Positions 46,780 to 56,986 of a DNA stretch of 64,000 nucleotides are shown here, in pieces. The DNA lies in contig JANUWF010002342.1 of assembly GCA_026120185.1 (NCBI GenBank), forward strand, positions 6,309,501-6,373,500, given 5' to 3'. Below the pieces are notes generated by a model that was not told the DNA's origin, ran no database searches, and saw only the letters and a list, made by a program, of their open reading frames with translations. Source of the stretch: Voacanga thouarsii (taxonomy: Eukaryota > Streptophyta > Magnoliopsida > Gentianales > Apocynaceae). Every line of letters begins with the position of its first letter. The stretch's first letter is position 1. Both the position numbers and the translations under genes were made by a program.

Positions 46780-49700
46780 TGTAACACCCCACGACTACGT
46801 ACCCTAAAAGGGCGGGGATGTGGCACCGTCCCATAGGACAAGGGGTCTTTAGAACGAGGTATAAAATATAAAGGCAATCTCCAAAAGGATCAACTTAGAT
46901 AAATAAAGAAATATTCTTATTACATCAGGCTCAACTTGGAGCAAAACGGAATAAAACAAAATATTGTTTAGAAGTATAAGCAATAAATGTCTCCTAGAAC
47001 GGATAGAGAAAATAGCAAAAGCTCCAACTACTACATGCCTCGCTGACTCAGCACAATCTATCTCCTGAAAACATGGTGTAAAACAGTGTGAGAATAAATC
47101 TCAGTAAGTCCTGTGTGTGCACATGGTGTTTTAAATAGTACGTGTATGCAAAATGTAAAACATTTGTAAAAATAATTTGGCAAGTCATAAACAATCTCTT
47201 TTCGCAATGAGTGGATTTTTCTCATTGTCACACTTTGTACAAAATAAATCCTCCACTCGGATAAAAGTCATGTCACCACACGTTGGGCTCCATGAGAACA
47301 AATTGGCCAAGGCATCACACTTTGTGCACCTTGTCCGGACCAGATTACAACACGTTGGGCGTTCTGATCAAGGTGAGTGTACAGCCCACCGGGTGAGATA
47401 CTCCTCCATCTCTACACCCAACAAAACCATCCGAGTGTCCATGCCGGGAAAATAAATAATACCTTTCAGGTATAATGCTAGCTCGGACCGGCCTGACCAA
47501 CCAACACTATCGCCTTTTCAAGCAGAGTTCATCTTCTGGAGGTGGCCTCCTGCCAGAAGACTTACGCTAGCCCTCCAAGACTAGTATTGTTAGCTTACCC
47601 TTATTAAGTACTCAACGAACATATCCGTCAATTCCTGATTCAAAATATTTTCAAACCTTGGATTTGTAAAACGTGGTTTTCTTTAAAAGAGATTTCTAAA
47701 AATTTAAGGAAAAGAATAGTTTTCTTGCTAAAAACCGTTAGTTTGACAAAACCGTTTAAAGAATAAATATCCACGTTTACAACCCAAGCAAACATATTTT
47801 AACAATTGATTTACAAAGCTTCACAACATAGACTTGCCATCACAACCTTTAACAAAATAGTTTATAGAAGGACTTACCATCACAACATTTAATAAAAGAG
47901 TTTATGCACGGACTTACTTGATATCCCTCAGATAACGAGATAAAAATCACAGCTGGCTTTCCTCAATTATCCTCATGATCTAAACCATATAATATCATGA
48001 TCAGGGCCTCAATTAATTCAAACATGCTCTAATCCCATTTATTTCCATAACAATTCGCAATCTCCTATTTAATTCCAAGTAAACTATTCAATCCCCAAAG
48101 ATCAAATACTACGACCACATGTTTATCTCGCTAATAAACACCATTACACTTTACTTTCGACATCAAGGGAGGGTATTCCCTTACCTTGCAACTACCGGGT
48201 AATGAGGTCTCGATGCTCCTATGGTGATCGTCCCGAGTTCGCTTGAGAAGAAGAGAGAAGCTACCTCCTTTGCTTCACTTGACCGAGAATTAAGGAAGAA
48301 GAGGAAATCAGCCTCTATAGGGCGTGATTTAAGGGTAGAAGAAAGAGAAAAAAATCATTAGAGAAAACGGCATCAAGAGGTTGAAAGGATTTGTACTTAC
48401 CTTAAGGTGTGTTCGATTTTTGCTTGGAACAACTCTTGTATTTTCGAAAATTTACAGAGAGAAATTACTGAAATTTTCGTGTAGAATGGAGAGGGTAAAC
48501 GGTGGTTATGATTTAAAGTTGGAGAAGATTGGTTTAGGGTTAGATGGTGGTGTTTAGATAGACTCCTAATGGCTTTAGGTTACTTGGACAGCAAAGGCGA
48601 AATTTCCAGCTTGCGCGCGCCTCCTTGCTGCCGATTTTAAGGGAGTTTTATGGAGGAAAAAATTCTGCAATTTGCTCCTCTAAGCTGGCCGAAACACTGC
48701 TCAAAGGAAAGGCTGAATGTGTTTAGAATTTTGGGCCAAACAAGGAAGAGTTTGAGTGAATTTTGTTGACTGAAAATCCTGTGCAAGTGCTGTGAAAATC
48801 GCTGAACAAGAGGAGAATAAATTCTGGATTGTTCAAGCTGTAATTCTGCCGAAATTTCCAGGGAAAAGGTGAGGGTTTTGGGTGCTGAAATTGGCTTAAT
48901 CAACAAGGAGTTTTGGTAGGTTTTGGAGTGCAAAATTTCGTGTGTTTTGGAGTGCACAGCTAGACGAAAATTCTATGTAAGCTAGCCGAATTTTTTTTGT
49001 TTCCAAGCCGTCGAAAATCAGTAATTTTTGGTGATAGAAATTCTTGTTTTGTGCAGCTAAGGTAGTTGAATTGTTAAAGAGTATTCTAGGTGGTTTGAGC
49101 TAGGATTTTCAGAGTTGGATTGTAGCTAAAGGAGCTGGAATTTCGGACAGCTTATATAGATACAAAGCTGCCGAAATTCAGCTAGGAAAAGAAAGAAATC
49201 CTAGTTGAATTTGGATTGAAATAAAATCTGGTTTTATCAAGGATTTGGATAGGATTTCATCTAGTCCTAGAAGAGTTTGGATTAAGCTACAAGTCCTCCA
49301 AGAAGTGGCGGCACTTGCTGGAATTTTTTTCCAGATTTTTAGCTAACATTCTAGGATTAAAATCAACAAGATTTCCTACTAGGAAAATGATTCATTAATT
49401 CCACCTATCCATGGCAACATCTATCTAACTAAAATCAAGCTAATATTTTAATTACTAGCTAGGGTTTTTTCGAAAATCCTAAGGAACACAAGCTGAAAAT
49501 TAAAGGTGAACTTTATTCACATCAAAGTCCTTGGATTTAGGAAATAAATATAGAAACTTATTTCCTTGGAGTAAAAATACTAAAATTTCTCTAGGATAGC
49601 TAGATTTTTTTTCGGCCAAGATAAGAAACGGTCTAAAGAAAAGAATTTCAAGAAGAGAAACTTACTTCATAAAAGGTAAGATTCGAACTCGGGTCACCAA

Positions 49701-49992
49701 AGGAAATCACCTACCTCCTCGCTATTCCAAAACAACTCCAATGTTAATTTTTTCTACAAGAAGTTCTTACCACCCCAATACTCATCCTTCCAAATCTTCG
49801 ACCAAACCTCCCTTAACCAAATCTTTAACAACACAACTATTTCACGTCAATTAATTCAAATGCAAGAGTAACGGAAAAATTCACATGCATCCATGCAAAT
49901 AAAATTATTCTAGCTACCACATAAAATGCAAGATGCTATGCAATGCATGACTTTTTCCCATAGTTAAAGGTGGTTTTGGGCGGGGTATTACA
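46780..49992 (-). repeat. 3' LTR of chromovirus H
   Basis: + strand termini are TGTAACACCCC and GGGGTATTACA. The length is 3213 bp, identical to the other LTR. It contains the CACACGTTGGGC/CACACTTTGTGCACC repeat area at about 47,270-47,360 and scattered GCTGCCGAAATT-like motifs (48,845, 49,170). Open frames inside (for example 47,177-47,455, 48,637-48,957) appear in both LTRs only because the LTRs are copies. Confidence 0.93.
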
Positions 49993-50004
49993 TCCCCTCC
50001 CCCT
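49993..50004 (-). other. Polypurine tract of chromovirus H
   Basis: The minus strand reads AGGGGGAGGGGA directly before the 3' LTR start (TGTAATACC). This is the expected plus-strand primer. Confidence 0.85.
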
Positions 50005-50026
50005 TAAGAGAATTTAGTCCCAAAAT

Positions 50027-50746
50027 TCAGATTTCATACCCTTCGAGTATACCCGGATACTTTCGTCTTAACCATTCCTCCGTTTCCCACATTGCATCCT
50101 GTGCTCCATGATGATCCCAAAGTATCTTCACCATGGGTATCTGCTTGTTTCGGAGCATCTTAATACTCCGCTCCAAGATCTTGACGGGTCTCTCCACATA
50201 ACTCAGATTGGGTTGCAACTCCAACGGTTCTTCATTGAGTACATGATTCGGATCGGGATTGTACCTTTTCAACTGAGAGATATGGAATACGTCATGCATC
50301 CCGGTTAGGCCATCAGGTAGATCCAATCGGTAGGCAACCGATCCAAATTTCTCCAATATCGGGAATGGTCCCAAGTACCTAGGACTCAACTTCCCTCCCC
50401 TCGGATGTTTCAGAATTCCTCTACTAGGAGTCAACTTTAAGAATGCACGGTCACCTACTTGGAACTCCAATTCCCTCCGTCTAGAGTCTGCATAACTTTT
50501 CTGTCTGTTTTGTGCTGCCCTTAACCTTTCCTGAATTAACTTAATTTTGTCAGTCATCTCCTGAATGCATACTTCACCAGTCTTTTTAACGTTCCCTTCT
50601 TCTGTCCATCCCCAATATATCGGTACCTGGCATTTTCGCCCATACAGTGCTTCGTACGGCGCCATTCCGATCGACGCCTGATAGCTGTTGTTATATGCTA
50701 ACTCCGCATGCGGTAAAGACTCAATCCATTTATCTCCAAAGTCCAA
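50027..50746 (-). pseudogene. pol: Integrase C-terminus with chromodomain-like tail (H)
   Basis: This 239-codon segment includes WIESLPHAELAYNNSYQASI and APYEALYGRKCQVPIYW (end of the catalytic core). Then come VGDRAFLKLTPSRG and the GPY/F-type module KLSPRYLGPFPILEKFGSVA. LDLPDGLTGMHDVFHISQLK follows, and a C-terminal block from about residue 185 (VERPVKILERS, then VKILWDHHGAQDAMWETEE). The last block aligns with chromodomains of plant chromoviruses, which are thought to steer integration to histone-marked heterochromatin. It is preceded in frame by a TGA at about 50,755. It ends at 50,027, 23 bases from the polypurine tract. Confidence 0.88.
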
Positions 50747-50754
50747 GATACATG

Positions 50755-51403
50755 CTCAGAGCATGTCTTCCAATATCTGAATGACTCTTTCGGATTGACC
50801 ATCAGTCTGCGGATGAGCAAAGGTACTGAATTTCAGGGTCGTGCCCAAGGACTCCTGGAACTTACCCCAGAACCTTGAAGTGAATCTAGGGTCCCTATCC
50901 TACACGATGCTTGACGGTACACCATGTAACCTTACAATTTCTTGGGTATATGTCTGAGCCAACTTTTCCATCGAGTCCCTTACATTTACCGGTATGAAAT
51001 GCGCTGTCTTGGTCAATCGGTCCACTACCACCCAGATCGCATATTTGTGTGACTTGGTCATCGGAAGGCCAGTCACAAAGTCCATGGTTACCTCTTCCCA
51101 TTTCCATTCGGGAATCGGTAACGGTTGCAGTAAACCTGCAGACTTCTTATGCTCCCTCTTAACCTTCTGGCATGTCAGGCAGGTTGACACATGCCGAACT
51201 ACATCCCTCTTCATTCTAGCCCACCAATATTTCCTCTTCAAGTCTTGGTACATCTTTACCTCCCCAGGGTGTATAGTGTATTTGCTTTTGTGTGCTTCGT
51301 CCAGTATCCTCTTCCTTAAGTCTTGGATGTCCGGTACACAAATCCGGTCCCGAAAGTACAATGCCCCTTTCTCATCAGTTCGAAAATCGCCTCCTCCTCT
51401 CAC
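50755..51403 (-). pseudogene. pol: Integrase zinc-binding domain and catalytic core (H)
   Basis: The ORF at 50,900-51,403 has the HHCC zinc site (AHKSKYTIH, then CLTCQKVKREH) and the first catalytic Asp in TMDFVTGLP. WVVVDRLTKTAHFIP follows. A TAG at 50,900 interrupts just before DRDPRF, which holds the second Asp. The Glu lies in HPQTDGQSERVIQ at about 50,800. All three catalytic residues are therefore still readable across two stops (50,900 and about 50,755). The frame is the same as in RT and gag. Confidence 0.88.
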
Positions 51404-52530
51404 GATCTCTTTCTCCCTGAAAGTTTAAAATTCTGTACTACCCTGTTGACCTGATACAATTTCCTAGTTCAGATCGGGTTCCAGGGTCAGGTTGCTCACG
51501 CAGATTTTCCCCTTTTGCACTTGCGCCTCTTTCTCCAGGGTCAATTCCTTTTGCGTAAAGATATATTTCAAACTCTTATGATCTGTGAAAACCTCGTATT
51601 GTGCACCGTACAAGTAATGTCGCCATTTCTTCAAGGCGAACACTATAGCTGCTAGCTCTAGGTCATGCGTGGGATAATTAACTTCGTGCGGCTTTAGCTT
51701 TCTAGATGCATAGGCTATGACCTTCCCTTCCTGCATCAGTACAGCTCCTAGTCCTTCCTTGGATGCATCTGTATAGAGTGCATAGGGCTTATCAGTTTCA
51801 GGCAGACTCAGCACGGGTGCTGTAATCAACCTCCTCTTAAGTTCTTGGAAGCTCTTCTCGCACTTCTCACTCCAAGCAAAAACGACATCCTTCTTCAACA
51901 GTCGTGTCATCGGTGAAGCTAAAGTGGAGAAGTTTTTACTGAAACGCCGATAGTACCCGGCCAACCCAAGGAAACTTCGTATCTCAGTAATGTTCTCCGG
52001 TTGTTTCCAATTAGCTACGGCTTCTACCTTAGCAGTGTCCACCTTGATCCCCTTCTTGGATATCACGTGACCAAGGAAAGATACTGAGCTCAGCCAAAAC
52101 TCACACTTACTGAACTTAGCGAAAAGCTTGAATTCCCTCAGCTTCTCTAGGACCAACCTTAAGTGCTCCGCGTGGTCCTCCGAATTTTTGGAGTAGATCA
52201 AAATGTCATCAATGAATATAACCACGAACTTGTCCAAGTAGGGTTGGAAAATGCGATGCATCAAATCCATAAATACTGCCGGTGCGTTGGTTACACCGAA
52301 CGGCATTACTACAAATTCGTAATGGCCATACCGCATGTTGAATGCAATCTTAGGAATGTCTTCTTCTTTGATCCTCACCTGATAGTATCCTTGCCGTAGG
52401 TCCAATTTCAAGAAACAAGTAGCGCCTTGCAGTTGATCAAACAACTCATCGATCAAGGGTAAAGGGTATTTATTCTTGATCATTAGATTGTTCAGTCCCC
52501 GATAATCGATACATAGCCTCAAGGTACCAT
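51404..52530 (-). pseudogene. pol: Reverse transcriptase and truncated RNase H (H)
   Basis: This 352-codon segment starts beside the solo LTR with [20 protein letters not shown]. It has [29 protein letters not shown] and the palm motif FIDDILIY, with the catalytic Asp pair at 52,205-52,210. The thumb ([24 protein letters not shown]) follows. RNase H shows [15 protein letters not shown], the [15 protein letters not shown]lu block and [17 protein letters not shown], then jumps at about 51,541 to linker sequence. The RNase H C-terminal part (usual YHPGKANVVADALSR) is absent. Stops follow at 51,464 and about 51,426. Confidence 0.9.
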
Positions 52531-52535
52531 CTTTC

Positions 52536-53992
52536 TGTTGGGATTCGTGGACTCCTAAACGCGGAAAACATCTACGAATCCCTCCCGAGGACCCAAGTAA
52601 ACGATTAAGAAGATGTAAACGATTAAGAGTTACCTCCGGTTCTTTGTAATCGAAATCCTTCGATTACAGTTTGCATTGTTGTACGTTCGACCCGAACAAT
52701 CACCGAGCATCTGCGGTATGCGAACGTCCTCTACGGATACACACCGCGAACTCACTCGATACCGGGAGTGCTAGCGCCTAGGGTTTGAGAGGTTTTTTTC
52801 CTTTCTACGGTAGAGAATGGCACGAATGTTCTCAACAGGAAAAATTGGACTATCGAAAGACGGCTAGGGTTTTCTTAAAAAACCCTCGAACCTCTTAGAG
52901 TCCAACCCTAATCATATCTTATCATATTCTAATTTAAATTCAAATTAAATTAAAGCCGATATGATAAGATTACGCCATTATCTCGGTAATTTAACTAATT
53001 ATTTTACCGAGTCGGATTCTTATAATACTGGATATCATCCAGATTCATCGAACTTGGTCACCGAGAAAAATAACCTAACAAGTTCAGCTTATTGTGTGAC
53101 CCTATAGGTTCATTTAACAGCTGTAGCGTGCCTAAATCGTATTTAAATGGCCCACAAGTTATAAGCGGTTTCTAGCAAAACATTATAACTATCCGGGTTA
53201 AATGAAGATCGGTGATCTCTTTGAACCAAACCATAATTTTATATTTAGTCCCTTTGTCACACGATATCCAGATTAAGCATAAGGCACGGAGCATGTCATC
53301 CTTATTAAGCTTAATCAATTATTTCTTGATTTCATAGTAGACTTGTTCAAACAAATGATATCAATATCTTAGATTGATATATTTGAGCACGGCCATGCAT
53401 TTTTAACGAGTCTAACTTATCAAGGGGCCCATGGATATCTCTCCCATAATTGAGAGGGACAAATTCCTTCACAATCAATCATATTCCTCTCCTTGATTTA
53501 TTTTATATCCAACGAGTAGTCTAATTTATTATCTAGTTAAAGACAACTTTAGACAATGTCAAAATATAGAATTTATCAAGTAAGAAACTATGATGAATTT
53601 AGGTCAAAGGACTTTCAATATTATTATGGCTAGAAAGTACTTATGACATATTCCATGAAGTACTCTCACGAGTGGGTCATGTCCAATACAATGTTCTCTA
53701 ACATTTATTTATGTCTTGACTCGATATCACAAATATCCATGGCCGATAAAACATAGCCATCAAGTCACAAACATACTAATCTTAATTTATTATTATTCCA
53801 ATAATAATAATCGATCGAGGACAGATTTTAGAATAGTCATTGTATTCATTGTAGGGTTTTACTATCAAGTCACGTACTTGATGACCAACAAAACAAAATT
53901 CACTATTCATGGAAAGGAAAGCCTCATATTATTATATAAAACATAATGACAATTGTATAAGTACAAATTGACTCTAGGGCATATCCCCAACA
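52536..53992 (-). mobile_element. Copia solo LTR inside the RT of H
   Basis: + strand termini are TGTTGGGATTCG and ATATCCCCAACA (1457 bp). Flanking pentamers CTTTC at 52,531-52,535 and 53,993-53,997 are a perfect target duplication. The minus-strand start TGTTGGGGATATGCCC resembles the start of the G LTR (TGTTGGAAAATATGCCC). No coding lies inside. Removing one duplication plus the LTR leaves the H reading frame in phase (1462 bases, matching the frame change), which supports the boundaries. Confidence 0.93.
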
Positions 53993-53997
53993 CTTTC

Positions 53998-55022
53998 TTC
54001 TTGACAAATAACACCGGGGCTCCCCACGGTAATGTACTCGGCCGAATGTAACCTTGCCTTAGCAATTCTTCCAATTGCTCCTTCAACTCTGTTGGTGCCA
54101 TTCGGTAGGGGGTTCTGGATACCGGTTCTGCTCCGGGAATCAGATCCACGGTGAATTCAACTTCCCGTTCAGGGGGTAGGGAAGTGAGCTCCGTAGGGAA
54201 CACATCCGAAAAGTCTTTCACCACCTCCGTACTTTCCAAGGTACACTGGTCCTTCGGTTTGTTTAGGAGATACGCCAAGTATCCCATGCATCCTTTCTTG
54301 AGCAACTTCCGGGCTTTAGCTCCAACAATAAGGAATTTCAGTTCCTTCGTTCGCTTGCCATTGAATTCAATTACATCCCGTCCAGGTCTCACAAACTGCA
54401 CCGTCTTAGTCTTGCAGTCCACACGAGCTCCGTGCTTCGACAACCAGTCCATGCCCAAGATCAAGTCATAACCGTCCATGGCTAGGATTATAAGGTCGGT
54501 CTCCAGAATCTCCTTCCCAACCTCAACTCCACAACTTCTCATTTTTTTGCCTGCTTCCACCACCTTTCCCAAGGGGGAACTAACTATTAGGGTATAAGGT
54601 AACTCATTTCCTTCCCAGCCCAGACGTGAAGCACATACTTTACTTACATATGAGTGTGTAGATCCTGGATCTATCAGAACATTAACAAGATAACCTTGGA
54701 TAGAAAGGTTACCTTCGATTACTGCGGCGTCCGCTCTGACCTCCTCTCGGCTCAGGGCAAAAACTTTGGCCTTCACCTGGGGCTTCAGGCCTCCCGCTCC
54801 GGCTGGTCCAGTAGTGGCACCTCTGTTGTCTCCCATTGGCTGGGTCAGCGTGGTCTGCTCAGTCCTTAAGGGTTTGGGGCAGACGTTCCTCAGATGTCCT
54901 GGGTCTCCGCAGTTGAAACACCTTCTCACACCCCCGCTACCCCAGCAATTTCTCTCAGTGTGGCCTCGTTTCCCACACAGTCGGCAGTTCAGGCTGCCTT
55001 GCATTGATCCGGCTACAGGCAC
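53998..55022 (-). pseudogene. pol: Nucleocapsid knuckles, protease and RT start (H)
   Basis: This segment opens with two CCHC zinc knuckles (CRLCGKRGHTERNC and CFNCGDPGHLRNVC). A spacer follows, then the aspartic protease with VNVLIDPGSTHSYVSK (catalytic Asp codon at 54,669-54,671) and LILGMDWLSKHGARVD. The RT N-terminus has FPTELTSLPPEREVEF, PYRMAPTELKEQLEELL and WGAPVLFVKKK. It is cut by the solo LTR at 53,992. Apart from the insertion, the stretch is open. The last residues of the annotated open frame (down to 53,907) belong to the solo LTR. Confidence 0.92.
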
Positions 55023-55907
55023 TCGGGGCTGCTTACCCCGATTTCCTTACGGCATAGAACCCGCAGGTCGCTTATTGCCTGAAGGCCTCATAGGTGGACG
55101 ACTTGGTTGGAAGGGTCGGTTCACCGGTCGGTGCCGATCTTCGTTCTCCGTCCGAGAGGCTGCGTCCACAGCGACAGTGTACGACGTCGGCGGTGACGGA
55201 GCCAACGCCCTCCTCAAACCTGGCCTTAGCCCTTTCACGAATTACCGGGTGTGCTTCTGCTCCGTATCTACCAAGCACTTGCAGTACTTGGACAACTGTA
55301 TGAATCGGGCTGCATATTGGGCCACAGTCATGCCTCCCTGCTTGAGGGTCTGGAATTCATCCTCCCTCTTCTCAGCTACCCATCAAGGAATGTACTCGGC
55401 CCGGAAAGCCTCCGTAAAATTATCACAGGTCCACTCCTGCTCCTCTTTGTCCCAATCACTCCGTACTCGCTGCCACCAAGCCCGAGACGGTCCCCTTAGC
55501 CGAAAAGCAGCAAACTTTACCATCCTTTCTTCCGAGTACTGCAGAGTAGCGAAAATGTCCTCCATCTGCTCAATCCATTGCTCGGCTTTCTCATCATGTT
55601 CCACCTCCCCCTGGAATGTGGGAGGCTAGAACTTCAGGAAACGCTCCAAAGCCTTATCCTCTCCCCGCGGTGGTTTCCTGGCCACCTTGTCCACTTTTTC
55701 GGTCAAGTTCTGTAGAATCGAGGCCATCTTGTCGAAAGCCTAACCCATGGTCACATCCCGTGACCTCTCCGAAGCCATCTCCTGCTCTCCTGGCAGGTGC
55801 TCTTCCACATCGGGGGTAGAACGACGTATCTGCTCAAACTCCGGGGTGGAGGATGCACTCTCCTGCACCGTTTTGCTATGCACCACTGTTCGGCGTCTTG
55901 GTGCCAT
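55023..55907 (-). pseudogene. Gag (matrix/capsid) of chromovirus H, five stops
   Basis: It starts at MAPRRRT (55,907), a typical plant chromovirus gag opening. The capsid-like part is readable as PPTFQGEVEHDEKAEQWIEQ, EERMVKFAAFRLRGPSRAWW and NFTEAFRAEYIP. It continues WVAEKREDEFQTLKQG and FVKGLRPGLRRAL. Five in-frame stops lie at 55,740, 55,626, 55,383, 55,242 and 55,047. All occupy positions where Gln or Arg is plausible, so each fits a single C-to-T change. No frameshift is present. The zinc knuckles follow directly at 55,022. The long plus-strand ORF at 54,766-55,629 is its antisense shadow. Confidence 0.88.
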
Positions 55908-56223
55908 CTTAATCACATTCACTCAGGGTCAGATAGTTATTAAGGGGAAAAAGAATATGCTTAGGTGCATGATTAGTTGATAGTAATGTACTCATCTAAA
56001 AGAGAATATGATGATAACGAGCAGAGATAAATCAAGTAATAAGCGAAACTCATGCTTGTCATATAAACCATTCTTTGCGAAAAAGAAGGGGTCATCTCAT
56101 ACGATACCCTTTTTATTTAAAATGATTAATAGGCCCTATGAGCCATATGCTCCCTTAAGAAAAAGATAAACAAATAAAAGTATGCAAATTCCAAAGAAAG
56201 AAGGAGTAAAAGCTACTGGTCTT
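55908..56223 (-). other. Spacer between upstream ORF and gag of H
   Basis: About 300 bp of AT-rich sequence without an ORF. It separates the upstream ORF stop from the gag start. It could be leader sequence or an intron-like spacer. Nothing in it decides between these. Confidence 0.5.
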
Positions 56224-56886
56224 CTATGTTCGACTCTCCCTAGTTTCAATAGAAGTATCGGAGTCGTCAGAGGCCGGTTCCACCAGCCACACCACGGAAC
56301 TATCGGGTCTCCCTACGTAGTTCCTTGCGAAACCAATGCTCCCACTTGGCTGCCCTGACTCACCCTCTCGGCATCTCTTGGCTCTCATGGCCATCTCATA
56401 GAGCTCGTCCAACGCTAATCTAACTATACTCTTAGGCGCAGGCCTCTTACTCCCCAAGTCAGATGGATCAACTAACCCCTTTCTCCTTAGTATGGCATCT
56501 ACGCCCAGTCCATATCGAAGTCCACACCCTTCAGGACTCCCTTCTAGCTTCCTCTTTCCCTTATCTACCCCTCCTAAAGATGACTACCTATTGTCTCTCT
56601 CTCCCGGGACAACCTCCATTACCTCCTCGTCCTCTCTTTCTACCCCAACCATCTCTCCCTCGTTCTCATCGTCTCCCTCATTCCCTAGCTCATCTATCTC
56701 TCCCTCATCTTCCCCTAGGCTCTCCTCGACCTCTATCTCCGTCTCAGCCACCGGGTCGTCCAACACTGACAACTCACGCTCTCTCTCTGAATCAGACACG
56801 GGTGGGTCGACTACGGGTAGTGGGGCAGGTGGATTCCCGCAACCAGCAGGCCAGTCTCTGACAGCCGGTACAACTCTTTTGACCAT
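56224..56886 (-). CDS. Extra ORF upstream of gag in H (one internal stop)
   Basis: This is a sense-strand ORF of 220 codons between the primer site and gag. The ATG is at 56,886 and the end at 56,224; a single in-frame TAG lies at 56,584-56,586. The N-terminal part is Pro-rich (NPPAPLPVVDPPVSD), then strongly acidic (EIEVEESLGEDEGEIDELG). After the TAG come a basic patch (VDKGKRKLEG), LALDELYEMAMRAKRCREG and a Ser/Asp tail (ASDDSDTSIETR). I recognise no family. Gag starts about 300 bp downstream. CTTTTGTTTATAG just before the ATG resembles a splice acceptor. Part of the region is open in other frames too, so its coding status is uncertain. Confidence 0.45.
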
Positions 56887-56967
56887 CCTATAAACAAAAG
56901 ACAGGAATTAGAACCAGATCAAAATACTTAAGAAAATAGAACCCCATAAGTCAAGTATTTGCCTAAA

Positions 56968-56984
56968 CCATGTCTCTGATACCA
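56968..56984 (-). other. Primer-binding site of chromovirus H (Met-tRNA)
   Basis: The minus strand reads TGGTATCAGAGACATGG, two bases inside the 5' LTR end at 56,987. The first eleven bases match the initiator-Met tRNA complement used by most plant chromoviruses and copia elements. Confidence 0.88.
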
Positions 56985-56986
56985 CT

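Noticed and set aside
47177..47455. 92-codon ORF found twice (also at 57,384-57,662)
   Set aside because: It is duplicated only because both copies lie in the LTRs of H. It runs against the element's coding strand and shows no domain.
48637..48957. Sense ORF in the H LTR (also at 58,882-59,163)
   Set aside because: The two LTR copies differ in length (106 versus 93 codons) because of a frame change. The composition is low-complexity and there is no family match. I do not support it as a gene.
54766..55629. Long plus-strand ORF of 287 codons
   Set aside because: It lies antisense to gag and the zinc knuckles of H, whose motifs are clear on the minus strand. The plus-strand translation has no recognisable domain.
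56463..56893. Two overlapping plus-strand ORFs rich in Ser/Pro/Leu
   Set aside because: They are antisense to the upstream ORF of H in a purine/pyrimidine-biased stretch that suppresses stops on both strands. This is also why the upstream ORF itself is scored cautiously.
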